Assembly (NCBI GenBank): GCA_030055465.1
Contig: JASFYF010000001.1
Location: 475,179-539,178 of the forward strand
Direction: 5' to 3'
DNA: 64,000 bases
DNA from: Candidatus Nezhaarchaeota archaeon
Lineage (GTDB): Archaea; Thermoproteota; Methanomethylicia; Nezhaarchaeales; WYZ-LMO8
Made by a program: the position numbers and the translations under genes. Positions 17,153-24,822 of this stretch are shown here, piece after piece. Numbering within the stretch: the stretch's first letter is position 1; the number at the start of each line of letters is the position of its first letter. The notes below the pieces were generated by a model. That model did no database searches. It saw nothing but the letters and a program-made list of their open reading frames with translations, and was not told where the DNA came from.

Positions 17153-17602
17153 TTAACCTCCACCTTGGCTTTCGGCTACTTTTCTCAGCTCCGGTTCCAG
17201 CTTAGAGAGCCTGCCGGTCACGCTGGCCAGCTGCTGCTGAGTTTCAACAACCACTTTCTTTAGGCCCTCTATCCTGGACTCGAAGAACTTCCTCGCGTCT
17301 TCAAGGCTCTTCTCGACGAGAAGATCCGCGCCTATGTTCACCAAGATCCTGCGGGTCTCCGTTATTTTTCCTTTGGCGTATGCGTTCGCCCCCAACAGGA
17401 AGAGGGTCTCGGTTTCTTGGCTCAGCTTGCCGAGCTCGTCGATGGCCTGCACGGTGTTCTCCATTTCGGTTATGGCTGCTGTGGCCAAGTCAATCCTCTG
17501 CTTTAGGGCTTCAGCCAAGCTTTGGAGGTACTGCCATTCAGCCACCAGCTTGCCCGCGTCCTCTCGACGCTCCTTAGGCTTGCCTCCCTCAGCCAACTTC
17601 AA
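17153..17602 (-). CDS. pfdA: Prefoldin alpha subunit
   Basis: 149 residues: two long coiled-coil helices (start to about 60, and about 100 to the end) around a beta hairpin (TLFLLGANAYAKGKI). It forms the hexameric prefoldin chaperone with beta subunits. The TTG start at 17602 overlaps the end of eL20 by 14 bases. The eL20-pfdA-ftsY order is conserved in archaea. Confidence 0.92.
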   Translation of the reverse strand: MKLAEGGKPKERREDAGKLVAEWQYLQSLAEALKQRIDLATAAITEMENTVQAIDELGKLSQETETLFLLGANAYAKGKITETRRILVNIGADLLVEKSLEDARKFFESRIEGLKKVVVETQQQLASVTGRLSKLEPELRKVAESQGGG

Positions 17603-17798
17603 CCATCTCCTTTACCTCGTCAACCTTTATGTCAAACCTCTTAAGCTTATGCCTGCTGCCCAAGTTTGAGTACACGGACTCCAACGCGTGTTCCGGCCTC
17701 AGCGCCTTTAAAGTTGTGGAGAAGGGCAGCCACCTGTTCTTTATCCTCATCTTTCCGGAAACCTGGTACGTCTTAACGTCGGAGACCACAAGCACCAC
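17589..17798 (-). CDS. rplX: Large ribosomal subunit protein eL20 (LX/L18a)
   Basis: 69 residues; VKTYQVSGKMRIKNRWLPFS and the later YSNLGSRHKLKRFDIKVD are diagnostic of archaeal LX. It abuts eIF6 (stop and start adjacent) and overlaps pfdA. The first seven codons may precede the true start, since family members usually start just before the VKTYQV-like strand. Confidence 0.92.
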   Translation of the reverse strand: MVLVVSDVKTYQVSGKMRIKNRWLPFSTTLKALRPEHALESVYSNLGSRHKLKRFDIKVDEVKEMVEVG

Positions 17799-18464
17799 CT
17801 ACAAGAATAAAACCTGCTCTATCCTAGCCAACTCAGGCCCACTAGTGGTGGGCGCTACAAGTGCGCCCCTGGAATTTAAAACCATCGCTACCCTAAGCAG
17901 GTTGGATCCCATCATAACCGTCCCGACGTCCGCCCTAACCTTCATAACGTCGGAGACCCACTTCAACTCATCCTCGGTTGCGAGCGGGTGGACGAGTGCC
18001 CCCTTGTTGTTAGCAACGGCCACCGAGCCCACGAGAGATGATCCCCCCAGCCTACCCTTAACCACCTCCACGTCCAATGTGTCTTCGATTACCTTCAGCT
18101 CGTGCTTGGTGAAGTCGCTGTGAACTATGGCGGCCTTATCGTTTGTGAGTATCATGTTGCCCAAAGCCGTCTTACTCGATAGGAGGGTTGAAACCTCAAT
18201 TCCAAGCTCCCTCTTGATCATGGAAACCTCCGCCTCAAGCGCCAAGAATGGGAGTATAAGCCCCCGCGAGTTTCCGACTGCGAGTATCCCCGTTATAGGC
18301 GACATACCTATGCTTAGCCTGTAGGCCGGAACCTCAAGGTTCTCCTCGACTAGCCTTCTGAACTTTTCGTCGGCGTCCCGAGGTATCAGCGCGTACTTGT
18401 CCGTAGCTAAGCAGAATGCCCCTACAAACTCGCTGCCATAGATTGCTGCGAACTCTATGGGCAC
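17799..18464 (-). CDS. eif6: Translation initiation/anti-association factor aIF6
   Basis: 221 residues in a five-fold alpha/beta repeat. Repeated segments include GMSPITGILAVGNSRGLILP, TALGNMILTNDKAAIVHSD, VGSVAVANNKGALVHP and GTVMMGSNLLRVAMVLNSRG. aIF6 binds the large subunit and blocks early joining to the small subunit. It lies in the conserved eL31-eIF6-eL20 order. Confidence 0.96.
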   Translation of the reverse strand: MPIEFAAIYGSEFVGAFCLATDKYALIPRDADEKFRRLVEENLEVPAYRLSIGMSPITGILAVGNSRGLILPFLALEAEVSMIKRELGIEVSTLLSSKTALGNMILTNDKAAIVHSDFTKHELKVIEDTLDVEVVKGRLGGSSLVGSVAVANNKGALVHPLATEDELKWVSDVMKVRADVGTVMMGSNLLRVAMVLNSRGALVAPTTSGPELARIEQVLFL

Positions 18465-18475
18465 TCTTAAACCCC

Positions 18476-18760
18476 CTAGGCCAGCTCCACCCTGACCGTC
18501 CCATCCTTGTACTTTATCGCCTTAACCTTAATCCTCCTAGGGGGCTTCTTCGCCCCTCGGCTCCATATGTACTCGGATGCTGTGGAATCTATTTTGACCT
18601 CCTCGGATTTCATGTGCTTAGATATGAAGCTTCTCAAGAACCTTACAGCCCTAGCGGCCCTCCTCCACCTGGGCACCCTCAACGCTACTTTTAAGGGCAC
18701 GGTGTAGAGCCTCTCGGCCTCGACTTCAGCTTCCCCTTCCTTCCTCTCCGGCGTTGACAT
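18476..18760 (-). CDS. rpl31e: Large ribosomal subunit protein eL31
   Basis: 94 residues. It contains YTVPLKVALRVPRWRRA and AVRFLRSFISKHMK, typical of eL31, which sits near the tunnel exit. The N-terminal 14 residues are acidic and variable. It is 11 bases from eIF6 and 14 bases from eL39. Confidence 0.94.
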   Translation of the reverse strand: MSTPERKEGEAEVEAERLYTVPLKVALRVPRWRRAARAVRFLRSFISKHMKSEEVKIDSTASEYIWSRGAKKPPRRIKVKAIKYKDGTVRVELA

Positions 18761-18774
18761 TGAGGAACCTCCCC

Positions 18775-18930
18775 CTAAAGCTTCAATTTAACCCTTCTCC
18801 AGTGCCTCAGCTTGGGGTGGGATCTAAAGTGCCTCCTAGTCTTCATGACCACCCACAGCGGCACCGCACTGTTCTCCTTGCAGGCCCTCGCCAGCCGCTT
18901 CTTCCTAGCTAAAGGCTTGCATCTAGCCAA
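18775..18930 (-). CDS. rpl39e: Large ribosomal subunit protein eL39
   Basis: 51 residues from TTG 18930: [18 protein letters not shown], then [13 protein letters not shown] and [10 protein letters not shown] at the end. This is the standard small basic eL39 of the exit tunnel, easily missed because of its size. It lies 4 bases after the PDCD5 gene stop and 14 bases before eL31. A Cys at position 4 replaces the more usual Asn. Confidence 0.95.
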   Translation of the reverse strand: MARCKPLARKKRLARACKENSAVPLWVVMKTRRHFRSHPKLRHWRRVKLKL

Positions 18931-18934
18931 CTCC

Positions 18935-19279
18935 CTATGCCCTCCTTATCTTTATCTCCCTGCGCGGGGGTTGAACCGTCTCAAGTATCTTCTTCAAGTG
19001 CTCATCTGTTACGGGCACAGGCAACCTACCCGACTGGGCGAGCTGTATGAGTTGATTCTCAAGCTGCTCGGCGAACTCCGGCTTAACCATCTTTATGTTT
19101 GCGAGCCTCATCCTAGCTTCGGGGGTCAGTATGGCCCTTAAGGCCGCCTGCTTCCTAGCCTCGTACTCCCTCCTAAGCCTCTCCTGCTCCTCGGCTGCTG
19201 CAGCCCTCCTCTGGAGCTCGGCGAGCTTACGCTGCTTAAGCTCCTCGAGCTCCGCATCCCTATCCTCAACTTCCGCCAT
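18935..19279 (-). CDS. PDCD5-family DNA-binding protein
   Basis: 114 residues from ATG 19279 (a longer frame from 19300 would overlap eS19). A highly charged N-terminal helix ([20 protein letters not shown]) is followed by the triple-helix core ending [20 protein letters not shown], the signature of archaeal homologues of human PDCD5. Its biological role is unclear; nucleic-acid binding has been reported for the family. It is embedded between eS19 and eL39 as in many archaea. Confidence 0.93.
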   Translation of the reverse strand: MAEVEDRDAELEELKQRKLAELQRRAAAAEEQERLRREYEARKQAALRAILTPEARMRLANIKMVKPEFAEQLENQLIQLAQSGRLPVPVTDEHLKKILETVQPPRREIKIRRA

Positions 19280-19292
19280 GATTCGCAGCCCC

Positions 19293-19754
19293 CTACGCAT
19301 ACTTCTTGAGTTCGGGCACGTCCTTCTGCAGGTCCCTGAAGACCTTGTGGGCTAATCTGTCCAGAAGCGACTTGCCCTTAGCAGTGAGAGTCCTGCCAGA
19401 CCTATGCTTCTCTACAAGCTGAGCCTGCTCAAGCTGCTGCAGCAACTTCCTTATGATGGATCCGCCTGCCTTCCTGAAGTGCTCCCGCCCCCTAGCTCCA
19501 GGCCTCTGCCTACAACCAAAAGCCGTCCTGAGGCTTCCCACGCCCACAGGGCCATACAGGTAGAGCTTCCTCAGTATTGCCGCGCACCTCACATACCACC
19601 AGTCCTCCCCAGCCGGCGGCCTCTCCCTGCCCGAACCCGTCTTAACTATGAGTGCCCAAGGAGGCGGCTTTATGACGTCTGAGAACGATTCCTTAAGCTG
19701 CTTGGCCAGCTCATCTATCAACAACGCTGACGGTACCTTCTGAACCTCAGACAT
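19293..19754 (-). CDS. rps19e: Small ribosomal subunit protein eS19
   Basis: 153 residues with [38 protein letters not shown] and the Arg/Gly-rich [20 protein letters not shown] loop, all typical of eS19, a winged-helix-like protein of the small-subunit head. It precedes the PDCD5-family gene by 13 bases. Confidence 0.96.
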   Translation of the reverse strand: MSEVQKVPSALLIDELAKQLKESFSDVIKPPPWALIVKTGSGRERPPAGEDWWYVRCAAILRKLYLYGPVGVGSLRTAFGCRQRPGARGREHFRKAGGSIIRKLLQQLEQAQLVEKHRSGRTLTAKGKSLLDRLAHKVFRDLQKDVPELKKYA

Positions 19755-19806
19755 ACATGCTCACTCTACATCTCTGTCGGGCGTAATGGATACGCGCACC
19801 AACTTA

Positions 19807-20097
19807 TTAAAGTGTTCCTCTCCTTCGCCGCTTCCTGTAGAGCACGACAGTGTGGCCCCTCACCTCGACGGCGTCGGGCTTGAGCTTGCCCACCAAGCAG
19901 TTCACTATTTCTTCGCAGTCGTCGACGCCTTCTGATGTCAGAGCAGCCCTCAGTACCCTCACCTTCACGAGCTCGCTGTCGTTGAGTCTTCTATCTATCT
20001 CCTCCAGAACAGAGGTTGTCAATCCCCGCTTGCCCACGTTGACGTCTACCCTCCCAGTCATCCTCCTCTTAACCTTAAGCTTCGCGCTTCCCCTCAT
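19807..20097 (-). CDS. YhbY/CRS1-type RNA-binding protein
   Basis: 96 residues: VNVGKRGLTTSVLEEIDRRL and VRGHTVVLYRKRR show the KH-like YhbY fold with the family's GKRG-type motif. YhbY proteins bind pre-ribosomal RNA. The start overlaps the end of rnp4 by 23 bases, so the two are translationally linked. Confidence 0.88.
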   Translation of the reverse strand: MRGSAKLKVKRRMTGRVDVNVGKRGLTTSVLEEIDRRLNDSELVKVRVLRAALTSEGVDDCEEIVNCLVGKLKPDAVEVRGHTVVLYRKRRRRGTL

Positions 20098-20419
20098 CTT
20101 TCAACCCCCTTAAATTAAGCCTCATGGTCTTACCGCACTCCAAGCACGTCACAGCTACGTGGGGCTCCCTCCTCTTCGCTACCCTCACCCTGCAGTTTAC
20201 ACCGGGCCTGAGGAACTTATAACAGTAGTGGCAAAACCTCCGCCTCAAGTATCGGGGGATGCGCACCCTGCACCTCATCGATATCCTCCTAGCTAACTCG
20301 ACGTACCTGTGGGAGAGTACAGGGTCCACGTGAAAGACCTCGTCAGCCGCCTCGAAGAGCCTGTCTATCCTCTCGAGGGCGATCCTCCTGACCTCAACCC
20401 TCTGCCTCCTGCAAGGCAT
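20075..20419 (-). CDS. rnp4: RNase P protein component 4 (Rpp21)
   Basis: 114 residues. Two N-terminal helices (ERIDRLFEAADEVFHVDPVL; HRYVELARRISMRCRVRIP) and a zinc ribbon with CHYC ... CLEC. It binds the specificity side of RNase P RNA with Rpp29. It is the first gene of the leftward run, with yhbY overlapping its end. Confidence 0.92.
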   Translation of the reverse strand: MPCRRQRVEVRRIALERIDRLFEAADEVFHVDPVLSHRYVELARRISMRCRVRIPRYLRRRFCHYCYKFLRPGVNCRVRVAKRREPHVAVTCLECGKTMRLNLRGLKDEGKREA

Positions 20420-20495
20420 CGCCGCTCAAAGTTTAGAAGTGGGGGCACGCAAGTTATTAAGCGATCTGGGAGCTCAGCTGCAAGCGTGAGTAGAA

Positions 20496-21197
20496 TTGAA
20501 GCCAGAATTCAGGGTGGCCCTCCTGCTCGCGGACTCATCGCTTGAGCTTGTGCCCAAGGAGCTTGCCGGGCACCCCTCAGTGAGGAAGGCGTCAAGGAGA
20601 AGGGGTAGAAGCCCCCTCACAACGCTTCTGGACAAGTCCATCCACTACCACGCCATGAAGAGGTTGCGGAACCAGGAGAAGAGGGGCAGGCCGGACATAG
20701 TGCACCTCTGCATGCTTGAGGCTTTGGAGTCGCTTCTCTGCAGCGGAGGGTTCATGCAGCTCTACGTTCACACGCTTCACAGCTTAGTGGTAAAGGTGAG
20801 AAGCGACGTAAGGCTACCCAAAAACTACAACCGATTCGTTGGGTTGATGGAGCAGCTGCTGCTGCGCGGGAGAGTTCCCGGAGAGGGCGAGGCGCTCCTA
20901 GAAGTCATCGGGAGAGGGATAGGAAGGGCCGTGGAGGATTTCAAGCCATCCAAGAAGTTGCTCCTATCCGAGGAGGGGAGATTCAAGGCCCCGCTCAGGC
21001 TGGCCGAGGAGCTCGCATCCGAGGAGAGACCAATGATAATTGTGGGGGCATTCCCCCATGGGGACTTCAGCAAGGAGGTGAAGAGCGTAGCAGACGATGA
21101 AGTCTCCCTATGCAGAGAAGTACTTGAAAGCTTCACGGCAGTATCAGCCGTCACGAGGGCCCTCGAGTTCACGCTAAACCTCTACAAGGCCGAATGA
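20496..21197 (+). CDS. nep1: 16S rRNA pseudouridine N1-methyltransferase Nep1
   Basis: 233 residues from TTG 20496. SPOUT-fold elements include LLDKSIHYHAMKRL, GRPDIVHLCMLEALES, LYVHTLHSLVVKVRSDVRLP and YNRFVGLMEQLL; the C-terminal knot IIVGAFPHGDF binds SAM. Nep1/Emg1 methylates the hypermodified pseudouridine in the small-subunit rRNA. It is divergent from rnp4 and followed by two tRNA genes. Confidence 0.95.
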   Translation: MKPEFRVALLLADSSLELVPKELAGHPSVRKASRRRGRSPLTTLLDKSIHYHAMKRLRNQEKRGRPDIVHLCMLEALESLLCSGGFMQLYVHTLHSLVVKVRSDVRLPKNYNRFVGLMEQLLLRGRVPGEGEALLEVIGRGIGRAVEDFKPSKKLLLSEEGRFKAPLRLAEELASEERPMIIVGAFPHGDFSKEVKSVADDEVSLCREVLESFTAVSAVTRALEFTLNLYKAE

Positions 21198-21251
21198 GGC
21201 TGGCCCGGAAACGTTTAAGTGGAGAAGGCCCTTGTCTCCCCTACTAGGCGT

Positions 21252-21359
21252 GGCCGAGGTAGCGTAGATTGGCTAACGCGCCGGCCTGTACCACCAAGGT
21301 TTCGAAAACCGGTGGGGGCAAGGAGCCGGAGATCGCGGGTTCAAGTCCCGCCCTCGGCC
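21252..21359 (+). tRNA. tRNA-His(GTG) with 32-nt intron splitting the anticodon
   Basis: Acceptor GCCGAGG/CCTCGGC with an encoded G at -1 (21252) and C73, the tRNA-His identity pair. D-arm GCGT/ACGC, T-arm GCGGG/CCCGC. An intron at 21290-21321 lies between positions 35 and 36. Its bulge-helix-bulge has exon GCCT paired to intron GGGC, bulges GT|A and AA|G, and intron helix CCACC/GGTGG. Splicing gives loop CTGTGGA with anticodon GTG. Unspliced, the loop misleadingly shows GTA. Confidence 0.88.
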
Positions 21360-21373
21360 CTCAAACACCCAGC

Positions 21374-21447
21374 GGGCCGGTAGATCAGCCTGGTTGATCG
21401 CCCGCTTTGCAAGCGGGAGGTCGCGGGTTCAAGTCCCGCCCGGTCCA
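21374..21447 (+). tRNA. tRNA-Ala(TGC)
   Basis: Acceptor GGGCCGG/CCGGTCC (one G-U pair), A73 and encoded CCA (21448-21450). Anticodon arm CCCGC-TTTGCAA-GCGGG gives TGC; T-arm GCGGG-TTCAAGT-CCCGC. It lies 14 bases after tRNA-His, so the pair may be co-transcribed. Confidence 0.96.
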
Positions 21448-21594
21448 CCAAATACATTCAAGGTAGCTATTAGCTTAGAAAGCCTTAGGATGCAGCGTCT
21501 TCTTCAAGAGACCCCCAGATCTAAGGTTATGTAGGCTCTAGGAGAGAGCACTAGAAAGTTTTTTCTTAACTTTACCAAGAAAAGCGCACGATGT

Positions 21595-22236
21595 ATGGTG
21601 GGTGTCCGCTGTATGGAGACCTCTAGGAGAAGAAGACTGTACCGGCTCCTCCTAATCCTACTACCCGTAATAGCGGCCACGGCGACCTGCGCAAGTGTAT
21701 TCCTCTACCACCCCATCAACATGAAGGTTGAGCCGCAAAAATCCCCGATAAGATTCGCGTACGGGGGCAACGCCAACCAATTCGACATAGGCTCCGGCAA
21801 AACCATAAGTGTAGAGCTCATAGGTTATACCCAAGCATCAATAACTCTCCACCCAACCAATGGCTCCACCTACTATAAAGATGTCCTTAGGGTTGAGAAT
21901 ACCGATAGCAAAGCCTACAACGTTTACGTAGTGATCGTAGATCCACTAGCATGGAATAACGATTACAATGCAAGTCTGCTTGTGTTCTATAGTGATGCAA
22001 CCAGGTATCTTAACTTCGATGCCAACGGTAGGGTCACAAGCGTAGATGGATGCGCCTGCTGCGTCGATTTAACCGGGACTCGAGGAGATTTGAGTGATTC
22101 ATTCCTTATTGATAGCGGGGACACCATAGATTTGGACTTATACTTCTACGTTCCCCACAACGCTGCCCCGCCAAGCGATAACAACGTAAACTTTCTATTG
22201 GTATACACGCCGTCAAGCGAGGAGCCACCCTCGTAG
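21595..22236 (+). CDS. Secreted surface protein, TasA/bundling-pilin-like (paralogue 1)
   Basis: 213 residues (or 207 from the ATG at 21613). An Arg-rich start and a hydrophobic signal (LYRLLLILLPVIAATATC) precede a beta-rich outer domain. Key shared segments: VEPQKSPIRFAYGGNANQ just after the signal, YYKDVLRVENTD, AYNVYVVIVD, and an end IDLDLYFYVP ... FLLVYTPSSEEPPS. GCACC supplies close Cys. The same motifs recur in the next two genes, so the three are paralogues. Size, signal and strand-first layout recall TasA-like archaeal bundling pilins; that match is inference. Confidence 0.6.
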   Translation: MVGVRCMETSRRRRLYRLLLILLPVIAATATCASVFLYHPINMKVEPQKSPIRFAYGGNANQFDIGSGKTISVELIGYTQASITLHPTNGSTYYKDVLRVENTDSKAYNVYVVIVDPLAWNNDYNASLLVFYSDATRYLNFDANGRVTSVDGCACCVDLTGTRGDLSDSFLIDSGDTIDLDLYFYVPHNAAPPSDNNVNFLLVYTPSSEEPPS

Positions 22237-22277
22237 CTTTAGAATAACTTCCTTTTTTGGTGGTCTTATTGGGATTT

Positions 22278-22859
22278 ATGCGATTTAGTGTTCTCTGCGT
22301 CGTACTGCTCGTGGCTGTGGGCTTGGTCTGCGGTGGGTTTTTCGCTTACTGCCCTGTGCGGGTTGCTGTTGAGGTCGTCGAGCCCCCGATTGTTTTTTAT
22401 GGCGGGAACAACGCAAACGCTTCTGGCCTGAGCGGGCAGCTCGTGCAGGTTTACATCGGTTGTGGCGGTGCCTCGGCTAACGTCACCGTCCACGCGGCTG
22501 CGAGGGCGTCTTACTACGTGGATGTGTTGAGGGTTTTCAACAGAGGTAATGCCGGTTACAACGTGTACCTGAGGGTTGTTGAGGCGCTGAGAGGGCTTCC
22601 CGCCTGCGGGTGCATCTACCTTTACGGTGAGGGCGCTGAGAGGGTCTTCGCTGGGTGGCCTGCGCCGGCGCCAGAAGGCTACTTGGATGAGCTGAGCTTG
22701 ACTGATGAGGGGACGGCTGGCCCAATACTTCTTGGACCTAGAGAAACGATTGAGGTGGACCTCCACGTTTACTCGCCTATTGGGGCTGAGCTGCCAACAA
22801 CGCTTTCCAGGGCACGCTTAATTCTGATTTACACGCCCAGCGGAGAGGAGCCACCGTGA
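22278..22859 (+). CDS. Secreted surface protein, TasA/bundling-pilin-like (paralogue 2)
   Basis: 193 residues from ATG 22278 (a TTG frame opens at 22257). Signal peptide MRFSVLCVVLLVAVGLVCGG, then EVVEPPIVFYGGNNANAS, SANVTVHAAARASYYVDVLR, YNVYLRVVE and the closing IEVDLHVYSP ... LILIYTPSGEEPP. Aligned segment by segment with the upstream paralogue it is a clear relative. An internal ACGC pair may form a disulfide. It follows paralogue 1 by about 40 bases and overlaps the third gene by 4 bases (GTGA), so it is one operon. Confidence 0.6.
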   Translation: MRFSVLCVVLLVAVGLVCGGFFAYCPVRVAVEVVEPPIVFYGGNNANASGLSGQLVQVYIGCGGASANVTVHAAARASYYVDVLRVFNRGNAGYNVYLRVVEALRGLPACGCIYLYGEGAERVFAGWPAPAPEGYLDELSLTDEGTAGPILLGPRETIEVDLHVYSPIGAELPTTLSRARLILIYTPSGEEPP

Positions 22860-24286
22860 GCGTTGGCTTGACCTGTAAGCCCTTCCTTTTGTGGTTTATG
22901 TCTTTCATGCTCGCAGCCATCGCAGTCTCGGCGGTGGCCCTACGCGGCGTCTCCTCGTCGGTCTACGTGTACTACCCTGAAACCCAAGACGTAGCATTTC
23001 TTCCACCACCAATCGTATTCTCGCATCCCCCATCGGTCGGGGGCGGCTACGACGTTGACTTAGCGGATAGGCTGGCGCTCGTCTTCACGGACTTTGAGGC
23101 CTACCCCCTCCCAGGATGGAGCTCGAGGGGTGGAAGCTGGAGCCTGGACAGCGGATATAAGGGTTACGGGCTGCGGGGCTACGACACCAATAGGGGTGGC
23201 ATCAGGGGCGAGGCCTCCCACTACTACTTGACAGCCCCCATATCCGGGTACACGCGATATTACGTTGCGGTGAAGGTTAAACTGGTTGATGGCGCAGGCG
23301 ACTGCGGGATATCGCTCCTGAATTCTGCGGCTAACAACTTCTATGAGGCTTCGGTTAGCGCGAGCAGCATGTTCATCTCCAGGTTTGACCACCCGGAGAC
23401 CTTCACCTTGTTGAACAGCACCTCGGTTAGCCTAGCTGTAGGCAAGTGGTACATCTTGTTGTTGGAGTACGTAAGGGCCGAGGGCCACAACACCTTCACG
23501 TTGAAGGTCTACGACTCCTCGGGAACCGAGCTAAAAACGTTGAGGGCAAGTGACTCCAAGTTTCAGCCATACTATGCTGGGGTCCTGGTCGATGAAGAGA
23601 CTGTGATCTTCGACGACTTCGCGTTTTCGATGGGCGATCCGCGCGTGATCAGGGTTATCGGCGCGCCATCCGGCGCCTCCTTCAGCGTATACGATGACCT
23701 GGGCACACTGGTGGCGAGCTCAGCCGCGGAGGGGGGAGTTGCAGAGCTGCCGGTCTTAACCGACATCGTTGTTGGAAGGGGGTGGAACGGAAGATTATAT
23801 AGCCCAGAGCTCAGCATAAATAGGACCTTCAGTTCGATAATCGGCGGCGACCTCTACGAGGTGTATGGAACCGCATATGACCGCTTAAACATCGTTTGTG
23901 GCCCAAGAATGTGCAGCGCCAACATCACCGTGGACCTCTCCGGGTTAGCTGGTACATACGACTGCAACGTGCTAAACATCAGCGTAGCGGACGGCTATAC
24001 CTACTACGCCAGCCTAATGCTAGCATATTTAGAGGGTTCCCCAAGCCTCAACCTATCCATCGCGAGCTCGCTGGGCAGCGAGCTGCAACCCCTCCGCATA
24101 GTGGATGGATCGGTTATACCCGATGAGGTAAGCGAAGTGGAGGTCGCAGGCGTCGGAAGCTACATCCGGTTGAGGTGTCCTCCAACGACGAGTGGAACCG
24201 TCTACCTTTACTTGGTCTACCGAGCAGCTTACGGCCCCGCAGGGGTGGTGGTCGCCTACCCTATCATGCTTATGCTTCAGAGGTGA
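22856..24286 (+). CDS. Large secreted protein: paralogue domain interrupted by a lectin-like module
   Basis: 476 residues. Signal-like helix (LLWFMSFMLAAIAVSAVAL), then the family start YVYYPETQDVAFLPPPIVF. From about residue 75 to 265 an inserted region (VFTDFEAYPLPGWSSRGGSW, YYVAVKVKLVDG, WYILLLEYVRAEG, TVIFDDFAF) has the strand pattern of a concanavalin-like/LamG-type jelly roll. The family domain resumes at CGPRMCSANITVDLSG and ends in VYLYLVYRAAYGP plus a hydrophobic tail. It is probably a sugar-binding surface protein exported with its two small paralogues. No enzyme motif seen. Confidence 0.6.
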   Translation: MSVGLTCKPFLLWFMSFMLAAIAVSAVALRGVSSSVYVYYPETQDVAFLPPPIVFSHPPSVGGGYDVDLADRLALVFTDFEAYPLPGWSSRGGSWSLDSGYKGYGLRGYDTNRGGIRGEASHYYLTAPISGYTRYYVAVKVKLVDGAGDCGISLLNSAANNFYEASVSASSMFISRFDHPETFTLLNSTSVSLAVGKWYILLLEYVRAEGHNTFTLKVYDSSGTELKTLRASDSKFQPYYAGVLVDEETVIFDDFAFSMGDPRVIRVIGAPSGASFSVYDDLGTLVASSAAEGGVAELPVLTDIVVGRGWNGRLYSPELSINRTFSSIIGGDLYEVYGTAYDRLNIVCGPRMCSANITVDLSGLAGTYDCNVLNISVADGYTYYASLMLAYLEGSPSLNLSIASSLGSELQPLRIVDGSVIPDEVSEVEVAGVGSYIRLRCPPTTSGTVYLYLVYRAAYGPAGVVVAYPIMLMLQR

Positions 24287-24435
24287 TGTTCTACTTTATG
24301 GGGCCTCATATTAACCTCACGGTTGCCGCCCTCCTATCGATCTTCACGCTTCTCAGCTTCGTGAACTTGCCATTCATGCTGGCTCCTGAGGGCGTGAAGC
24401 CCGCAAGGAATGGGGGACTTCCTTATTGCAGATAA
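24286..24435 (+). CDS. Small membrane ORF overlapping the lectin-like gene stop
   Basis: 49 residues. The ATG overlaps the upstream stop as TGATG, the usual sign of translational coupling. One membrane helix (LTVAALLSIFTLLSFVNLPF) is followed by a short polar end. It could be a small membrane partner or the signal-peptide remnant of a fourth, truncated paralogue. No family recognised. Confidence 0.35.
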   Translation: MFYFMGPHINLTVAALLSIFTLLSFVNLPFMLAPEGVKPARNGGLPYCR

Positions 24436-24822
24436 AGGTGAACACGGCATTGACAGCGCTGTATGGAACGTTACGCTAATCTACAAAATAGCCCATCGCG
24501 TGGTTGGGCTGAAGAAGCCGTGCGGCCGCTAAGGGCAGACACAGCAAGCTACGCTCACAGCAAGACTTCTTCCCCTTTAAGGCTTCCCGTCGCTGCACGC
24601 GCTTCTCTCGGGGTCTCCTTCACGTTTCCCACGTTGACGATTACACCGTGCGATGCGGCTCCACGAATGGCACGCCTTCAAGTCTTCAGGAAGTCAAGCT
24701 GAAGAGATCCCTAGCGGTCTTGTACGTGCACGGCAGCCTGCCCTAACGTGACAAGCTGCCTCAGGGGCTTCCCAACGGTTTAAGGTATCGGTGCAACGCC
24801 TTGAGTGTGGGTGGGCATGGCT
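24436..24822. other. Intergenic stretch, nothing recognised
   Basis: 387 bases between the surface-protein operon and the MFS gene (convergent). Only short frames without supporting signals; no tRNA, repeat or clear terminator. Confidence 0.4.

Noticed and set aside
21252-21359. tRNA-Tyr(GTA)
   Set aside because: G-1/C73 and a stronger BHB at 35/36 give tRNA-His(GTG).
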